Source: an uncultured Muribaculum sp.
Lineage (GTDB): Bacteria; Bacteroidota; Bacteroidia; Bacteroidales; Muribaculaceae
Length of the DNA: 64,000 bases
Assembly: GCF_910583865.1 (NCBI RefSeq)
Contig: NZ_CAJTYX010000013.1
Coordinates: 4,291-68,290, forward strand
Direction of reading: 5' to 3'
Made by a program: the position numbers and the translations under genes. Shown here one piece after another: positions 1 to 7,959 of this stretch (positions are counted from its first letter, which is position 1; each line of letters starts with the position of its first letter). The notes below the pieces were generated by a model that was not told the origin of the DNA, made no database searches, and was given only the letters and a program-made list of their open reading frames with translations.

Positions 1-1354
1 CTCTGACCTGGCGGAGCGCAACAACGTTAATGTCATCAACGAGGTAGCGCCCGACATAATATGGAATACAGACTATCGCTCGATAAGCAAGATTGTTACA
101 AATCTCGTGTCGAACGCCTTCAAATACACGGCTCCTGGAGGCACTGTCAAGGTGGGGCTGGCGATGAAAGACTCGCATCTCCTGCTTACCGTGTGGAACA
201 CCGGAAAAGGGATCAGCGAGGAGGACAAGAAACGTGTGTTCAACCACTATGCCATCCTCGACAACGTGGAAGAGAAGGCCACGAAGGGCCTTACCGCACG
301 CAACGGGCTTGGCATGGCCATATGCCATTCGATGGTGGACATCCTTGAGGGTAATATTGAGATTGACAGCAAGGTCGGTGAATATGCATGCTTCATCGTG
401 ACCCTTCCGGAACTGGAGCTTGACACGGAAGAGGCTGTCGACAGCCGGGAGATGGAATCTCCGACGATTCCGGCTCCCGATCAAATCGTCGGGTACGGTA
501 TAGGCGCCGACGGCGTGTCCGCGCCCGTATCCTCCGTCCCGTATCCCAAGGCCGGCTCGAAGGATGCCGTAAAGATACTTATAGTCGATGACAATGAGGA
601 CATGCTAACCCTTCTTGCCGACAGTCTCTCTGAATACAAGATAATAAAAGCCACCAACGGCAAGGATGCCATAAAAGAGTTGGTCGACTCGATGCCTGAT
701 CTGGTGATTACCGACATAATGATGCCCGGTACCGACGGTCTGGAACTTACGCGCCAGATAAAGTCCAACCGCCATACCATGCATGTGCCGCTTATCATCC
801 TGTCCGCGAAGAATTCAAATGAGGAAATCGTGGCAGGCATCGAGACCGGTGCCGATGTCTATATATCCAAACCGTTCAGTTTCAGTTATCTCAGGGCTGT
901 GATCAAGCGTCTGCTCGAACACAACAGCAAGCTTAAGGAGTATTATACTACATCGGCAAGCGCCTATGAGTACTCCAACGGCAAGCTCCTTGATCAGGAA
1001 TCGAAGGATTTCATGAACAAGATCACCGCGTTTATCGATGATAATATCGACAATCCTGATCTTTCGCCCGAGATGATAGCGCATCACATGCGCTTCTCGA
1101 ACCGAAATCTCTACCGCAAGTTCAAAGAGATGGGACTTGCTTCGCCAAATGATTTCATAAAGGAGCACCGTCTTGACTTTGCAGCTCGGTTGCTCTGCAC
1201 TACCAACCTCACCATACAGGAGATAATCTACCGTAGCGGATTCTCCAACCGTTCCCACTTTTATAAGGAGTTCTTCAAGCGTTTCGAGAGTACTCCCAAG
1301 GAGTACCGCAACGCCCACAGGCTGAAAGACGATTCCCTGACCGGCAATGGTTGA
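1..1354 (+). CDS. Hybrid two-component system sensor/AraC-type regulator (HTCS), 3' part
   Basis: The reading frame is open from the left edge, so the N-terminal sensor half is missing. What remains is the end of a histidine kinase ATPase domain (N-box NLVSNAFKYT near the start, then a GLGMAIC G-box), a receiver domain with the acidic pocket IVDDNED and the phospho-acceptor Asp of TDIMMPG encoded at 713-715, and a C-terminal AraC/XylS helix-turn-helix ending near STPKEYRNAHR. This kinase-receiver-AraC order is the hybrid two-component type that activates polysaccharide utilisation loci in Bacteroidetes after binding an oligosaccharide in the periplasm. It lies just upstream of a GH125/GH92/GH76/Sus gene set, so alpha-mannan or N-glycan mannose oligosaccharides are the inferred signal. 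The missing sensor region prevents any direct statement on ligand. Confidence 0.95.
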   Translation, partial: SDLAERNNVNVINEVAPDIIWNTDYRSISKIVTNLVSNAFKYTAPGGTVKVGLAMKDSHLLLTVWNTGKGISEEDKKRVFNHYAILDNVEEKATKGLTARNGLGMAICHSMVDILEGNIEIDSKVGEYACFIVTLPELELDTEEAVDSREMESPTIPAPDQIVGYGIGADGVSAPVSSVPYPKAGSKDAVKILIVDDNEDMLTLLADSLSEYKIIKATNGKDAIKELVDSMPDLVITDIMMPGTDGLELTRQIKSNRHTMHVPLIILSAKNSNEEIVAGIETGADVYISKPFSFSYLRAVIKRLLEHNSKLKEYYTTSASAYEYSNGKLLDQESKDFMNKITAFIDDNIDNPDLSPEMIAHHMRFSNRNLYRKFKEMGLASPNDFIKEHRLDFAARLLCTTNLTIQEIIYRSGFSNRSHFYKEFFKRFESTPKEYRNAHRLKDDSLTGNG

Positions 1355-1420
1355 CGGAAAAGCGTTGCACAGGTGTCGTTTGTCGCTCAGGAATCCATGC
1401 CTTAGGATGTGTCCGATTCC

Positions 1421-1470
1421 GCATAATTTGTATGCATCCGCGCATGTCGCCATAAATTACATAGTTGGCC
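1421..1470. promoter_or_regulatory. Candidate HTCS operator upstream of GH125
   Basis: Two motif copies lie here. GCATAATTTGTAT at 1421-1433 is the exact reverse complement of 5956-5968 in front of the Sus operon. A weaker copy at 1457-1470 (TTACATAGTTGGCC) matches the site ATACAAACTTGGCA, as read towards the GH92 promoter, at 10 of 14 positions. It ends 33 nt before the -7 element of the GH125 promoter, the same spacing as at the Sus operon and one nt more than at GH92. Binding by the neighbouring HTCS is inferred. Confidence 0.5.
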
Positions 1471-1484
1471 GTGGTAGATACACC

Positions 1485-1511
1485 GTTTAATGTATTACGT
1501 GTATATCTTTG
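1485..1511 (+). promoter_or_regulatory. Promoter of GH125 gene
   Basis: A -7 element TATCTTTG lies at 1504-1511, with a weak upstream element GTTT at 1485-1488. Transcription starting just after it would exclude the upstream ATG at 1509 and supports translation from the ATG at 1560. Confidence 0.55.
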
Positions 1512-1559
1512 CACCGAACCTCAGAAGGGTGGAAACACCCAGTTAATTCACGGTGCATA

Positions 1560-3077
1560 ATGGATAGATATACACAACTGACCTTTGCCGGCGCGATGTT
1601 ACTGTTTGCCGCGCCACAGATAAATGCCTCAGAGCTGTCTTTGGCGGCTTCGGTCTGCGCCGCAGACAACACCGCCGTCAACCATGCATTCACCTGCCGT
1701 CGTCCGCCTGTCGGAGAGCGGCTGTTCCGCTCCATTGCCGTGGAGAACGAGATAGCCCGGGTAAAGCGCCTGCTCACCAATCCCAAACTCGTGTGGATGT
1801 TCGAGAATTGCTTTCCAAACACGCTTGACACGACCGTGCATCACCGCAAGGACGCTAAGGACGGCATGAACGATACGTTCGTCTATACGGGCGACATACA
1901 CGCCATGTGGCTGCGCGATTCAGGAGCGCAGGTGTGGCCCTATGTACAGCTTTTAAACGACGATCCGCAACTCAAGGACATGGTGGAGGGCGTCATACGC
2001 CGTCAATTCAAGTGCATATGCCTTGACCCCTATGCCAACGCCTACAACGACGGTCCTACGGGCGGTGAGTGGATGTCCGACCAGACCGACATGATACCCG
2101 ATGTGCATGAGCGCAAGTGGGAGATCGATTCGCTCTGCTATCCGCTGCGTCTTGCCTACGAATATTGGCAAAAGACGGGTGACACCTCTATTTTCGACGC
2201 TACATGGCTTGAAGCCATCAATAAAATATACGCCGTTTTCATCGACCAGCAGCGGCGTGAGGGGAGAGGTAAATACCAGTTCAAGCGCAAGACCGACCGT
2301 GCACTCGACACCCTCAACAACGACGGCTGGGGTGCCCCCGTCAACGGTGGTTGCGGTTTGATAGTGTCCTGCTTCCGTCCGTCTGACGATGCCACTACCT
2401 TCCAGTTTCTCGTGCCTTCCAACTTCTTTGCGGTGTCATCGCTTCGTAAGGCTGCCGAGATCCTCCGCAAGGTCAACCGCGACAAGGTTCTTTCCGGGAA
2501 GTGCGACGCGCTTGCCGACGAGGTAGAGGCGGCTCTGAAGAAATATGCCGTGGCCGAGCATCCCGAGTTCGGCAAGATATATGCATTCGAGGTTGACGGT
2601 TTCGGCAACAAGCACCTTATGGACGATTCCAATGTCCCCAGCCTGCTATCCATGCCATATCTTGGAGATGTGGATGCCGATGACCCGATATATAAGAACA
2701 CGCGCCGCTTTGTATGGAGCAAGTATAATCCATATTTCTTCAAAGGTAGCGCCGGGGAGGGAATCGGTGGTCCGCACATCGGCTACGACATGGCATGGCC
2801 CATGAGCATCATGATGAAGGCTTTCACCTCCTCTGACGACAATGAGATAAAGGAGTGCGTCACACAGCTTATAAACACTGATGCCGGCACCGGTTTCATC
2901 CATGAATCATTCAACGTCAACGATGCCAATGATTTTACCCGTCCGTGGTTTGCATGGCAGAACACGCTTTTCGGAGAGCTTATATTAAAGCTCGTGAATG
3001 ACGGAAAGGTCGATTTGCTCAACTCTATAGAATACAATGGGTCTCACGCCGTGATGGCCTATGACAGGAAGCCGTGA
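1560..3077 (+). CDS. GH125 exo-alpha-1,6-mannosidase
   Basis: This is a secreted enzyme of about 505 residues that matches glycoside hydrolase family 125 (the former DUF1237 group), whose members remove terminal alpha-1,6-linked mannose. Family-like stretches are IHAMWLRDSGAQVWPY near the N-terminus, GGEWMSDQTDM and HERKWEIDSLCYPLRLAYEYW in the middle, and GGPHIGYDMAWPMSI followed by NTLFGELI near the end. The start at 1560 is chosen over an in-frame ATG at 1509 because a signal peptide (MDRYTQLTFAGAMLLFAAPQ) begins there and the promoter -7 element overlaps 1509. It follows the HTCS gene and faces GH92. Inferred role: trimming the alpha-1,6 mannan backbone or N-glycan core, probably in the periplasm. 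The catalytic Asp and Glu were not assigned individually. Confidence 0.93.
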   Translation: MDRYTQLTFAGAMLLFAAPQINASELSLAASVCAADNTAVNHAFTCRRPPVGERLFRSIAVENEIARVKRLLTNPKLVWMFENCFPNTLDTTVHHRKDAKDGMNDTFVYTGDIHAMWLRDSGAQVWPYVQLLNDDPQLKDMVEGVIRRQFKCICLDPYANAYNDGPTGGEWMSDQTDMIPDVHERKWEIDSLCYPLRLAYEYWQKTGDTSIFDATWLEAINKIYAVFIDQQRREGRGKYQFKRKTDRALDTLNNDGWGAPVNGGCGLIVSCFRPSDDATTFQFLVPSNFFAVSSLRKAAEILRKVNRDKVLSGKCDALADEVEAALKKYAVAEHPEFGKIYAFEVDGFGNKHLMDDSNVPSLLSMPYLGDVDADDPIYKNTRRFVWSKYNPYFFKGSAGEGIGGPHIGYDMAWPMSIMMKAFTSSDDNEIKECVTQLINTDAGTGFIHESFNVNDANDFTRPWFAWQNTLFGELILKLVNDGKVDLLNSIEYNGSHAVMAYDRKP

Positions 3078-3168
3078 GGCTCTCTAAGGAAAAAATAAAG
3101 GCTGAAGATATAGATAAATAGGTTTTGATAAATTTCTAAGGTAGGGAATTCAATAGATTGTTTTGGCG

Positions 3169-3201
3169 GCGATGTGTCGGGAATCCTGCGCATCGCTGTC
3201 T
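3169..3201 (+). terminator. Terminator after GH125
   Basis: A hairpin GCGATGTG/CGCATCGC with one wobble pair is followed by a short T-rich stretch (TGTCTTTTA), 92 bases after the GH125 stop. Confidence 0.5.
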
Positions 3202-3241
3202 TTTATGCATCAGTTGGCATGCTCTCAAGCACATAAAAATT

Positions 3242-3345
3242 GTCCGACCTGTAAGACCGGTCAGACAGGTCGGACAGGTCCGATGATTCGTCCGATCCGT
3301 TAGACCCGTCAGAATTGTCAGACCTGTCCGACTCGTCCGACAATC
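3242..3345. repeat. Degenerate 9-bp tandem repeat (GTCNGACNN)
   Basis: About eleven consecutive units begin with GT and are mostly 9 bases long, such as GTCCGACCT, GTAAGACCG, GTCAGACAG, GTCGGACAG, GTTAGACCC and GTCCGACTC, with one 12-base unit. They lie between the terminators of the convergent GH125 and GH92 genes. A short run of the same unit recurs at 19150-19173 next to another terminator. The apparent small minus-strand frames here (Leu-Thr-Gly-rich) are a by-product of the repeat. Confidence 0.8.
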
Positions 3346-3363
3346 CCGGTCCTCCCGGCCGGG

Positions 3364-3400
3364 CAAAAAAACAGCGGTGTGTCGAATTTCGACACACCGC
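3364..3400 (-). terminator. Strong terminator of GH92 gene
   Basis: A perfect 12-bp stem GCGGTGTGTCGA/TCGACACACCGC with a 3-base loop is followed, reading the minus strand, by seven T. It lies 33 bases past the GH92 stop. The same GTGTCG/CGACAC stem core recurs in terminators at 19098 and 63363. Confidence 0.85.
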
Positions 3401-3432
3401 CACCGGAGTTTATCCGAAATGATAAGTAGTTA

Positions 3433-5742
3433 TTATTCAGGTAGCTCGTTGGAGAAAGAATAGGGTGCTGACGAGGCCGATACGCCTCGTGTCAGCGACG
3501 GGGCGTCCTGCATGGTGAATTCAAGATGCGCACCATCCATTAGCTCTTCTCTGGTCAGATAGTTGCGGTCAATATTCTTGCCGTTGAGCGTGAGCTTGCC
3601 AACGTAGCGGTTCTCGTAGCTGTTGGCCGGAGCGTTGATGGTCAGAGTGTTGCCATTCTCCAGCTTGACTGTAGCTTTCTTGAAGAGTGGAGCGCCGAGT
3701 GCATATTGCCCGCTGCCGGGACACACCGGATAGAAGCCGAGCGCAGAGAATACGTACCAGGCTGATGTCTGGCCGTTGTCCTCGTCACCGCAATATCCGT
3801 CGGGATTGGGATTGTACATTCGGTCCATCGTTTCCCTCACCCAATGCTGTGTTTTCCAGGGCTGAGCGGCCCAGTCGTAGAGGTAGATCATGTGCTGTAT
3901 CGGCTGGTTGCCGTGGGCATAGTTGCCCATGTTCATGATCTGCATCTCGCGGATTTCGTGGATGACGGAATTATAGTAGCTCTCGTCGAAAACCGGGGGT
4001 ACCGAGAATACTGAATCGAGCATGCACACGAACTCGTCGTTGCCGCCCATCAGGTTGATGAGTCCCTTCGGGTCGTGGAACACCGACCAGGAATAATGCC
4101 AGCTGTTGCCCTCGGTGAACGCGTCGCCCCATTTCAGCGGATTGAATGGTGACTGGAACTTGCCATCTTTGTTTTTGCCCCTCATGAGTTTGTGCTCGGG
4201 ATCGTAGAGATTGCGGTAGTTCAATGCACGTTCTGCAAAGGGCTTCAGCTCTTTCTTCGACTTGCCGAGAGCCTGACCGAGCTTGTAGATGCACCAGTCG
4301 TCGTAGGCATACTCCAGCGTGCGCGCCGCATTTTCCTTTATGTCGACATCGTAAGGCACATAGCCGAGACGGTTGTAGTATTCATGGCCAAGACGGCCGG
4401 TCGAGGGGACGTCGGGATGAACGTTTTTCGTGCCGTTGACCACACCGTCCCAAAGTGCGGCCATATCCTGTCCGCGCACTCCCGAAAGGTAGGCGTCGGC
4501 CACAATCGATGCCGAGTTGTTGCCCACCATGCATCCTCTATGTCCCGGGCTTGCCCATTCAGGCAGGAAACCACTCTCCTTGTAGGTATTGGCCAGCCCC
4601 TCCTGTATCTTTGTGTTGACCGAGGGATACATGAGGTTGAGCAGCGGGAAAAGGGCGCGGAACGTGTCCCAGAAGCCGGTATCGGTGTACATATAGCCCG
4701 GTAGCACCTTTCCGTTGTATGGGCTATAGTGTACCGGCTGTCCCTCAGCGTCATATTCGTAGAAGCTGCGCGGGAACAGCACCGAGCGGTAGAGGCACGA
4801 GTAGAACGTGCGCAGGCGGTCGATGTCGTTGTCCTCGATGTCAATGCGCCCAAGGGTCTCGTTCCACTTGTCGCGGGCGTCGTTTTTCACCTGGGCAAAG
4901 CTCCTGCCGTCAAGTTCCTTGAGGTTGCGCTCGGCCTGTTCGGGGCTTATGAATGATGAGGCTATGCGTGCCGTCACTTTCTCACCCTTGCCGGTCGCAA
5001 ACCCCACGATGCCGCCCGCATGGTCGGCGGTTGTGGAGAGAGTACCCTTCCTGATTTCTCCGTCGGCCACCGTGGCGGCATAAGTGAAAGGCTTGTCAAA
5101 CTCTATTACGAAATAGTTGCGGAAGTTGTCGGGCACACCCCCGGAATTCTTGGTGGTGTAGCCGGTGATGCGGCGTTGCGAGGGATCCACGGTCACCTGC
5201 GAGCCGTTGTCAAACGGGTCGACCACTACTGTCGACAGCTCGCTCTCCGGGAATGTGAACTGCATGATGGCGGCACGTTCGGTCGGGGCGATTTCCGCCA
5301 CCACGTCCCAGTCGGCGAGATATGTGCGGTAGTAATACGGCCTGGCCACTTCGGCCTTGTGGGAGAACCAGCTTGCGCGCTCATCCTCGTCGAATACAAC
5401 CTTACCGGTCACGGGCATGATTGCAAACTGAGCGTAGTCGTTGATCCAGGGGCTTGGCTGGTGGGTCTGCTTTATGCCACGTATTTTGTCGGCATCGTAG
5501 GTATAGGCCCAGCCGTCGCCCATCTTCCCCGTCTGCGGGGTCCAGAAGTTCATGCCCCACGGAAGGGCTATGGCAGGATAGGTGTTTCCCGTGGAGAGGG
5601 AATGTTTCGACTGGGTGCCGACCAGGGTGCTTACATAGTCGACCGGGCTTTCGACAGCCGAGGCCGAGAGAGCCAGCATGGTTGCTGAAAAGAGGCCTGC
5701 AAGGTGTCGTCGATCCAGCGAAATGTTACGGAACTGATTCAT
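3433..5742 (-). CDS. GH92 alpha-1,2-mannosidase
   Basis: This is a secreted GH92 enzyme of about 769 residues that cleaves terminal alpha-mannose with calcium. The start at 5742 (MNQFRNISL...) gives a clear signal peptide; upstream in-frame codons give no plausible N-terminus. The catalytic pattern matches the studied Bacteroides thetaiotaomicron family member BT3990, as I recall its numbering: TEGN Glu near residue 544 (general acid, E533 there), IHEI His-Glu at 595-596 (the H584/E585 pair tied to alpha-1,2 specificity) and GDEDNGQ Asp residues at 653 and 655 (general base pair). The spacings between these motifs agree exactly with those recalled numbers. The gene is divergent from the Sus operon, shares its candidate operator motif, and would remove mannan side chains before GH125/GH76 action. 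Confidence 0.94.
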   Translation of the reverse strand: MNQFRNISLDRRHLAGLFSATMLALSASAVESPVDYVSTLVGTQSKHSLSTGNTYPAIALPWGMNFWTPQTGKMGDGWAYTYDADKIRGIKQTHQPSPWINDYAQFAIMPVTGKVVFDEDERASWFSHKAEVARPYYYRTYLADWDVVAEIAPTERAAIMQFTFPESELSTVVVDPFDNGSQVTVDPSQRRITGYTTKNSGGVPDNFRNYFVIEFDKPFTYAATVADGEIRKGTLSTTADHAGGIVGFATGKGEKVTARIASSFISPEQAERNLKELDGRSFAQVKNDARDKWNETLGRIDIEDNDIDRLRTFYSCLYRSVLFPRSFYEYDAEGQPVHYSPYNGKVLPGYMYTDTGFWDTFRALFPLLNLMYPSVNTKIQEGLANTYKESGFLPEWASPGHRGCMVGNNSASIVADAYLSGVRGQDMAALWDGVVNGTKNVHPDVPSTGRLGHEYYNRLGYVPYDVDIKENAARTLEYAYDDWCIYKLGQALGKSKKELKPFAERALNYRNLYDPEHKLMRGKNKDGKFQSPFNPLKWGDAFTEGNSWHYSWSVFHDPKGLINLMGGNDEFVCMLDSVFSVPPVFDESYYNSVIHEIREMQIMNMGNYAHGNQPIQHMIYLYDWAAQPWKTQHWVRETMDRMYNPNPDGYCGDEDNGQTSAWYVFSALGFYPVCPGSGQYALGAPLFKKATVKLENGNTLTINAPANSYENRYVGKLTLNGKNIDRNYLTREELMDGAHLEFTMQDAPSLTRGVSASSAPYSFSNELPE

Positions 5743-5765
5743 GATAATGAAGGTTGATTTAGTGG

Positions 5766-5773
5766 CGAAGTTA
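5766..5773 (-). promoter_or_regulatory. Possible -7 element of GH92 promoter
   Basis: On the minus strand TAACTTCG matches TAnnTTTG except for one base. It lies 23 bases upstream of the GH92 start codon and 32 nt from the proximal candidate operator. Confidence 0.4.
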
Positions 5774-5805
5774 AGATATATAGCGGTATGGTGTGTTCTC
5801 ATGAC

Positions 5806-5839
5806 TGCCAAGTTTGTATGGATACATGCCAATTTGTAT
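5806..5839. promoter_or_regulatory. Candidate HTCS operator upstream of GH92 (direct repeat)
   Basis: TGCCAAGTTTGTAT at 5806-5819 and TGCCAATTTGTAT at 5827-5839 form a direct repeat with start-to-start spacing of 21 bases, two helical turns. The proximal copy is 32 nt from the GH92 -7 element. Direct repeats at this spacing fit a dimeric AraC-type regulator. Binding is inferred. Confidence 0.6.
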
Positions 5840-5928
5840 TTTATAATTATGGATGCGGCTGAATACCAGTATGATATACTGCGCTGCCATGTGCTGTCCC
5901 TGTCATGACGCCGAATTGGGCGCAATTT

Positions 5929-5969
5929 TGCCAAACTTGTCCCCTGTAGCGACAAATACAAATTATGCA
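5929..5969. promoter_or_regulatory. Candidate HTCS operator upstream of the Sus operon
   Basis: TGCCAAACTTGT at 5929-5940 and, inverted, ATACAAATTATGCA at 5956-5969 resemble the GH92 operator copies. The second copy ends 33 nt before the -7 element at 6003 and keeps the same orientation towards the promoter as in front of GH92. Confidence 0.55.
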
Positions 5970-6002
5970 AAAACGGATTTAATATTACACAAAAGAAATT
6001 AA

Positions 6003-6010
6003 TTACTTTG
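6003..6010 (+). promoter_or_regulatory. -7 element of the Sus operon promoter
   Basis: TTACTTTG followed by CGACATCG resembles the Bacteroidetes -7 consensus TAnnTTTG. It would give a 5' leader of about 100 nt before the start at 6117. Confidence 0.5.
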
Positions 6011-6116
6011 CGACATCGTTAAAATACCTTATTCATGTTGAGACCGCTTCAGGACTTCCGGCGCATTCACCATGAACACACCAAAAGCAAATTTTTATAA
6101 ACCAATAATCATCATC

Positions 6117-7925
6117 ATGAAATTAAGAAAAGCTCTCGGATTCATCAGGCTCTTTGCCCTGCTCGGCTGCATCGCCATGTTGGCACAGTCGTGTTCTGAC
6201 GATGACAAGGAGACCTTTGGCGACAAGATTGTCGGTCAAGGTTCAGTCTCCGGTCTTGTGACTGACGAATTAATGACTCCCATACCAGGGGTGACAGTCA
6301 CTGACCGTCTCTCATCCGTCTCGGTCACGACGGGTACCGACGGACGCTACGCACTTTCAGGTGTGGATATCCACAGTGAAGGCCAGCCTGTGCTCTTCGA
6401 GAAAGAAGGCTATGAGACGGTGTCAGTGACTCTGACGCCCTCAAGTTTCGGAAAGTCGAATTCGGTTGAGAATGTAGATGTACAGATGGTCTACGCCAAT
6501 GCATCCATCAGCGGTCATATCACCGACGCGCAGAATGGCGACCGTCCGTTTGAAGGTGTCACCGTCAGCGTGACGGCACAGAAAACCGCTACCACCGATG
6601 CCAACGGCTACTACGAAATCTCCGGACTTGTGCTTCGTGACTACACTGTCACCATTTCCAAGACAGGATGTGCCACGGTGACACGCAAGGTCGCCATGTC
6701 CGACTTCGTCGATGGCAAGGCTGTGGTCGATGCAAGCATAGGCGGTGTTGAGATTCTCCGCGGACTCACGGCCGCCGATCTCGCCCTCGCTCCACGCTGG
6801 TATAATAATGAGTACAAGGGTGGCCGCAACGCAGATGCTTACCCGATGTTTGACTGGTCGGTCGACTACATGGCCACATGGACCACATGGACGGGTGACT
6901 ATCAGGAGCAGAACGAAGGATCCACGCTCCGCATCCGCAATAATGCCGAGGGTCAGAAGAACCCCGCCGACACCAAGAACTTCGACACATTCGTCTATGG
7001 ACGCAAGCTGATTACTGCCGACAACAGCATAATGACCGTCCAGGTACGTACCCACCAGCCGCCATGCTCATGGGGTGTACAGGTGATCGACCTCACAGCC
7101 GCCGAACCGCAGGCCGAACTGGTAGGCGCGATCCGCGTGTGCGACACCGGTTCTTACATGAACGAGACTTTCGATCTCTCCAAGTATATCGGCAAGGAAG
7201 TGGTGATAGTCATCGGACAGTTCCGTATGGAGACCGGCGACTACTGGCACCAGCTCGTGCTGCGTCGCGTGGCTTTCGCCGGTGAGGCCTTCACCGAATA
7301 TACCCAGTGGCTTCCCGGTGCCGATGTCGCCGGACTCGAGAACTGGCACATGACCGAATCGATAGTGCGCTCTTCGATGCCTCAGGACCGCACTCACTTC
7401 GTGGGCCAGGGCCCTTCAGGCAATCGCGATGACTATCAGCCTGCCTATTCGCAGTGGGCGGAACTCGGCCATGCCATGGCTTACTGGACATTCATGCCTC
7501 TCCATAAGGATCCCGAGGCATTCAACGGCGACGGCTACCTGATCAAGACCCGTGGTAACGAAGCGCCCAATACGAAAGAGCCGGAATCGTACATCTACGC
7601 CAAGTTCTCCATCAAGGGGGGTGCCGACAAGTTCAAGTTCACCACACGCAACTATGGTTCCAACTACACCTTCTTCAAGCTCACCGCAATCTCTATGGAC
7701 TGCAACGCCACCGCGCTCGCTCCTGTCAGCAACACAGCCAACGAGGCCTCCGCTGCCGACGACGGATGCTGGAAGTTCAAGCACGACGACAACAAGATGT
7801 GCGACTTTGTCTACGACCTTTCGGCCTATGACGGTCAGGACGTGATGATCCTGATATCCGTGCACAACGGTGAGCTTAACGGCGACGAGAACAAGCTCGT
7901 GATCGGCGCGATAGATCTCCAATAA
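6117..7925 (+). CDS. Surface lipoprotein with two carboxypeptidase-regulatory-like domains
   Basis: A lipoprotein of about 602 residues. The start at 6117 (MKLRKALGF...) gives a signal peptide with lipobox LAQSC and an acidic SDDDKE stretch after the Cys, which favours surface export in Bacteroidetes. Two transthyretin-like regulatory domains follow (GSVSGLVTDELMTPIPG... and ASISGHITDAQNGDRPFEG...), then a long region with beta-sandwich character and many aromatic residues. It is the first gene of the Sus operon, 34 bases before GH76. A role as a surface glycan-binding protein is inferred from position, lipidation and domain type. No catalytic motif is recognised. An in-frame ATG at 6072 is less likely because it would extend the signal peptide with a poor N-terminus. 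Confidence 0.8.
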   Translation: MKLRKALGFIRLFALLGCIAMLAQSCSDDDKETFGDKIVGQGSVSGLVTDELMTPIPGVTVTDRLSSVSVTTGTDGRYALSGVDIHSEGQPVLFEKEGYETVSVTLTPSSFGKSNSVENVDVQMVYANASISGHITDAQNGDRPFEGVTVSVTAQKTATTDANGYYEISGLVLRDYTVTISKTGCATVTRKVAMSDFVDGKAVVDASIGGVEILRGLTAADLALAPRWYNNEYKGGRNADAYPMFDWSVDYMATWTTWTGDYQEQNEGSTLRIRNNAEGQKNPADTKNFDTFVYGRKLITADNSIMTVQVRTHQPPCSWGVQVIDLTAAEPQAELVGAIRVCDTGSYMNETFDLSKYIGKEVVIVIGQFRMETGDYWHQLVLRRVAFAGEAFTEYTQWLPGADVAGLENWHMTESIVRSSMPQDRTHFVGQGPSGNRDDYQPAYSQWAELGHAMAYWTFMPLHKDPEAFNGDGYLIKTRGNEAPNTKEPESYIYAKFSIKGGADKFKFTTRNYGSNYTFFKLTAISMDCNATALAPVSNTANEASAADDGCWKFKHDDNKMCDFVYDLSAYDGQDVMILISVHNGELNGDENKLVIGAIDLQ

Positions 7926-7959
7926 TATCCATATCCGATATAACCAATCTCAAAAAACA

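Noticed and set aside
1509..1559. Upstream start codon for GH125 at 1509
   Set aside because: It overlaps the promoter -7 element and would put 17 polar residues before the signal peptide.
3242..3345. CRISPR array
   Set aside because: Units are 9 bases without unique spacers and no cas genes are in the window.
3433..5742. GH92 of the mannose-phosphate type lacking its acid residue
   Set aside because: GNQP has Gln where many family members have Glu, but the catalytic Glu by recalled BT3990 numbering is the one in TEGN, which is present together with the IHEI and GDEDNGQ residues.
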